Origin: Betaproteobacteria bacterium Ga0077526
GTDB lineage: Bacteria; Pseudomonadota; Gammaproteobacteria; Burkholderiales; Ga0077523
Length of the DNA: 64,000 nucleotides
Direction: 5' to 3'
Assembly (NCBI GenBank): GCA_001464765.1
Contig: LNDV01000038.1
Coordinates: 1-64,000, forward strand
Shown: one piece after another, positions 63,146-64,000 of the stretch
Layout: each line of letters starts with the position of its first letter
How positions within the stretch are numbered: the stretch's first letter is position 1
Position numbers and translations under genes: made by a program
Notes under the pieces: generated by a model
The model's database searches: none
The model's input: only the letters and a program-made list of their open reading frames with translations
Told to the model about the DNA's origin: nothing

Positions 63146-64000
63146 GGCTGCGCACCCAGGTAGCGGAACACGACCACGCGGCCATTGAACACGTCGGCAA
63201 GAAAGATCCGGTCGGCGCTGTCGCTCCAGACACCGCCGGGCAGGAAGAACTTGCCCGGGCCGTTGCCGGTGCCGCCGATGGGAAGCAGCAGTTCCCCACG
63301 CCCGTCGAACACGAGCAGGTGGTCGTGATAGCCCTCCACCACATACACGTTTCCGTCCCGGTCCGTCGCCACGCCCTTGGGCCGGACAAGATTGCCCACG
63401 TAGATGCCACGGCGGCCGATCTCACGCTCGGGCACGCCATCGGTGGAGATGACCTGCACACGGGCATTCAGCGTATCGCTCACCACGAGGGCATCGCCCT
63501 TCATGGCGAGAAACGTGGGCCGATTGAAGCGCCCGGGCTCGACACCGGGACCGCCGAGACGCCGCACCAGATTGCGCTGATCGTCGAACACCTTGATGTC
63601 ATGCGCACCGGTATCGGCCACATAGGTCAGGCCTCGCGCGGAGTCCCGGGCAAGACCCGTCGGCCGCTCCAGCACGCCCGCGCCGTAGGCCCCGACAGGC
63701 CGCCCGGTGGCGTCGAGCCGCACCACGCGCTTCAGCTCGGCGTCGGCGACGTGAATTTCGCCGCCTGGCCCCGGCGCGATGCCGAGCGGCGAGACGAAGG
63801 CCGCACCGTTGTCCGCCTGATCCCAGAACACCAGTTCACCGGCCTTCGCGTCGAAGACGAACACACCACCGCGCCCGACATCGGTGACCAGGATCCGGCC
63901 GGTGGCGTCCACCATGCCCGACTGCGGGCGCATCAGCACTTTGGCGCGACCGTTGTCTTCGTCGAGTCCCACGACGGCGCGAAGCGCGCGGACGAACGTC
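63142..64000 (-). CDS. NHL-repeat beta-propeller protein, 5' partial
   Basis: The minus-strand frame is open to the window end, so the true start may lie beyond. At least six NHL blades are visible: GLARDSARGLTYVADTGAHD, IAPGPGGEIHVADAELKRVV, GVATDRDGNVYVVEGYHDHL, GGVWSDSADRIFLADVFNGR and related phrases. The protein may scaffold or bind the multiheme cytochrome in the envelope; such pairings occur in bacteria with extracellular electron transfer. It ends in ATGA overlap with the cytochrome gene. Confidence 0.82.
   Translation of the reverse strand, partial: TFVRALRAVVGLDEDNGRAKVLMRPQSGMVDATGRILVTDVGRGGVFVFDAKAGELVFWDQADNGAAFVSPLGIAPGPGGEIHVADAELKRVVRLDATGRPVGAYGAGVLERPTGLARDSARGLTYVADTGAHDIKVFDDQRNLVRRLGGPGVEPGRFNRPTFLAMKGDALVVSDTLNARVQVISTDGVPEREIGRRGIYVGNLVRPKGVATDRDGNVYVVEGYHDHLLVFDGRGELLLPIGGTGNGPGKFFLPGGVWSDSADRIFLADVFNGRVVVFRYLGAQP

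Overview
The window is GC-rich, densely coding DNA. Operons are tightly packed and often joined by ATGA, GTGA or TGATG overlaps. It looks like a chromosomal segment of a betaproteobacterium. The evidence is the divergent gntR / mdh pair next to a long sdhC-sdhD-sdhA-sdhB-sdhE-gltA-odhA-odhB-lpdA-zapE run, a prpB-prpC-prpD-acnA block, several PEP-CTERM proteins, and REP-like palindromes ending in GTAGCCCGGA. The exact lineage (Rhodocyclales, Burkholderiales or Nitrosomonadales type) cannot be decided from the sequence alone. I saw no tRNA, rRNA, CRISPR array, intact transposase or exosortase gene.

Layout. 1-4.55 kb: the 3' part of an autotransporter with 51-bp coding repeats, a REP pair, and a TPR/SPINDLY-type O-GlcNAc-transferase-like protein. 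4.6-6.1 kb: a carboxymuconolactone decarboxylase-family gene divergent from a LysR regulator. 6.4-16.5 kb: one long plus-strand catabolic operon. It holds a complete Liv-type ABC importer, an aldehyde dehydrogenase, an SDR, a mesaconyl-CoA-hydratase-like hotdog dehydratase, an acyl-CoA dehydrogenase and a family III CoA-transferase, probably for uptake and CoA-dependent breakdown of an organic acid.

16.8-27.6 kb is the accessory part. It contains an exported Hcp-fold protein with a PEP-CTERM tail, a decayed sterol-desaturase pseudogene, a 54-residue PEP-CTERM micro-protein, an intact sterol-desaturase-family protein, a di-heme oxidoreductase, and two unknown exported or membrane proteins. It also has a cysteine-free PQQ alcohol dehydrogenase carrying the lanthanide-type D-x-D motif with its own cytochrome c, and a small HELVHH protein. 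Two copies of a dispersed non-coding repeat, a possible group II intron tail and REP palindromes lie among these genes.

27.7-33.6 kb: a DUF169 protein divergent from an RraA-like / flavin-reductase pair preceded by an Arg-rich leader ORF, then glpD, a YdcF-like gene and two secreted cupins, closed by a strong bidirectional terminator. 33.6-57.4 kb: central metabolism. prpE, acuI, zapE and the 2-oxoglutarate dehydrogenase, citrate synthase and succinate dehydrogenase genes are on the minus strand, with a GntR regulator at the head. mdh, prpB, prpC, prpD and acnA are on the plus strand. Together they encode much of the TCA cycle plus propionyl-CoA disposal by the methylcitrate cycle. Unusual palindromic repeats sit between sdhA and sdhB, between prpC and prpD and between prpD and acnA.

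57.4-64 kb: a methyltransferase-like protein, a DVUA0089-type PEP-CTERM protein and a minus-strand operon encoding an NHL-repeat protein, an 11-heme cytochrome c and a system II cytochrome c maturation pair (ResB, CcsA). The last operon suggests a dedicated maturation route for one large multiheme cytochrome and, with the NHL, Hcp-PEP-CTERM and micro-PEP-CTERM genes, is the most unusual part of the window.
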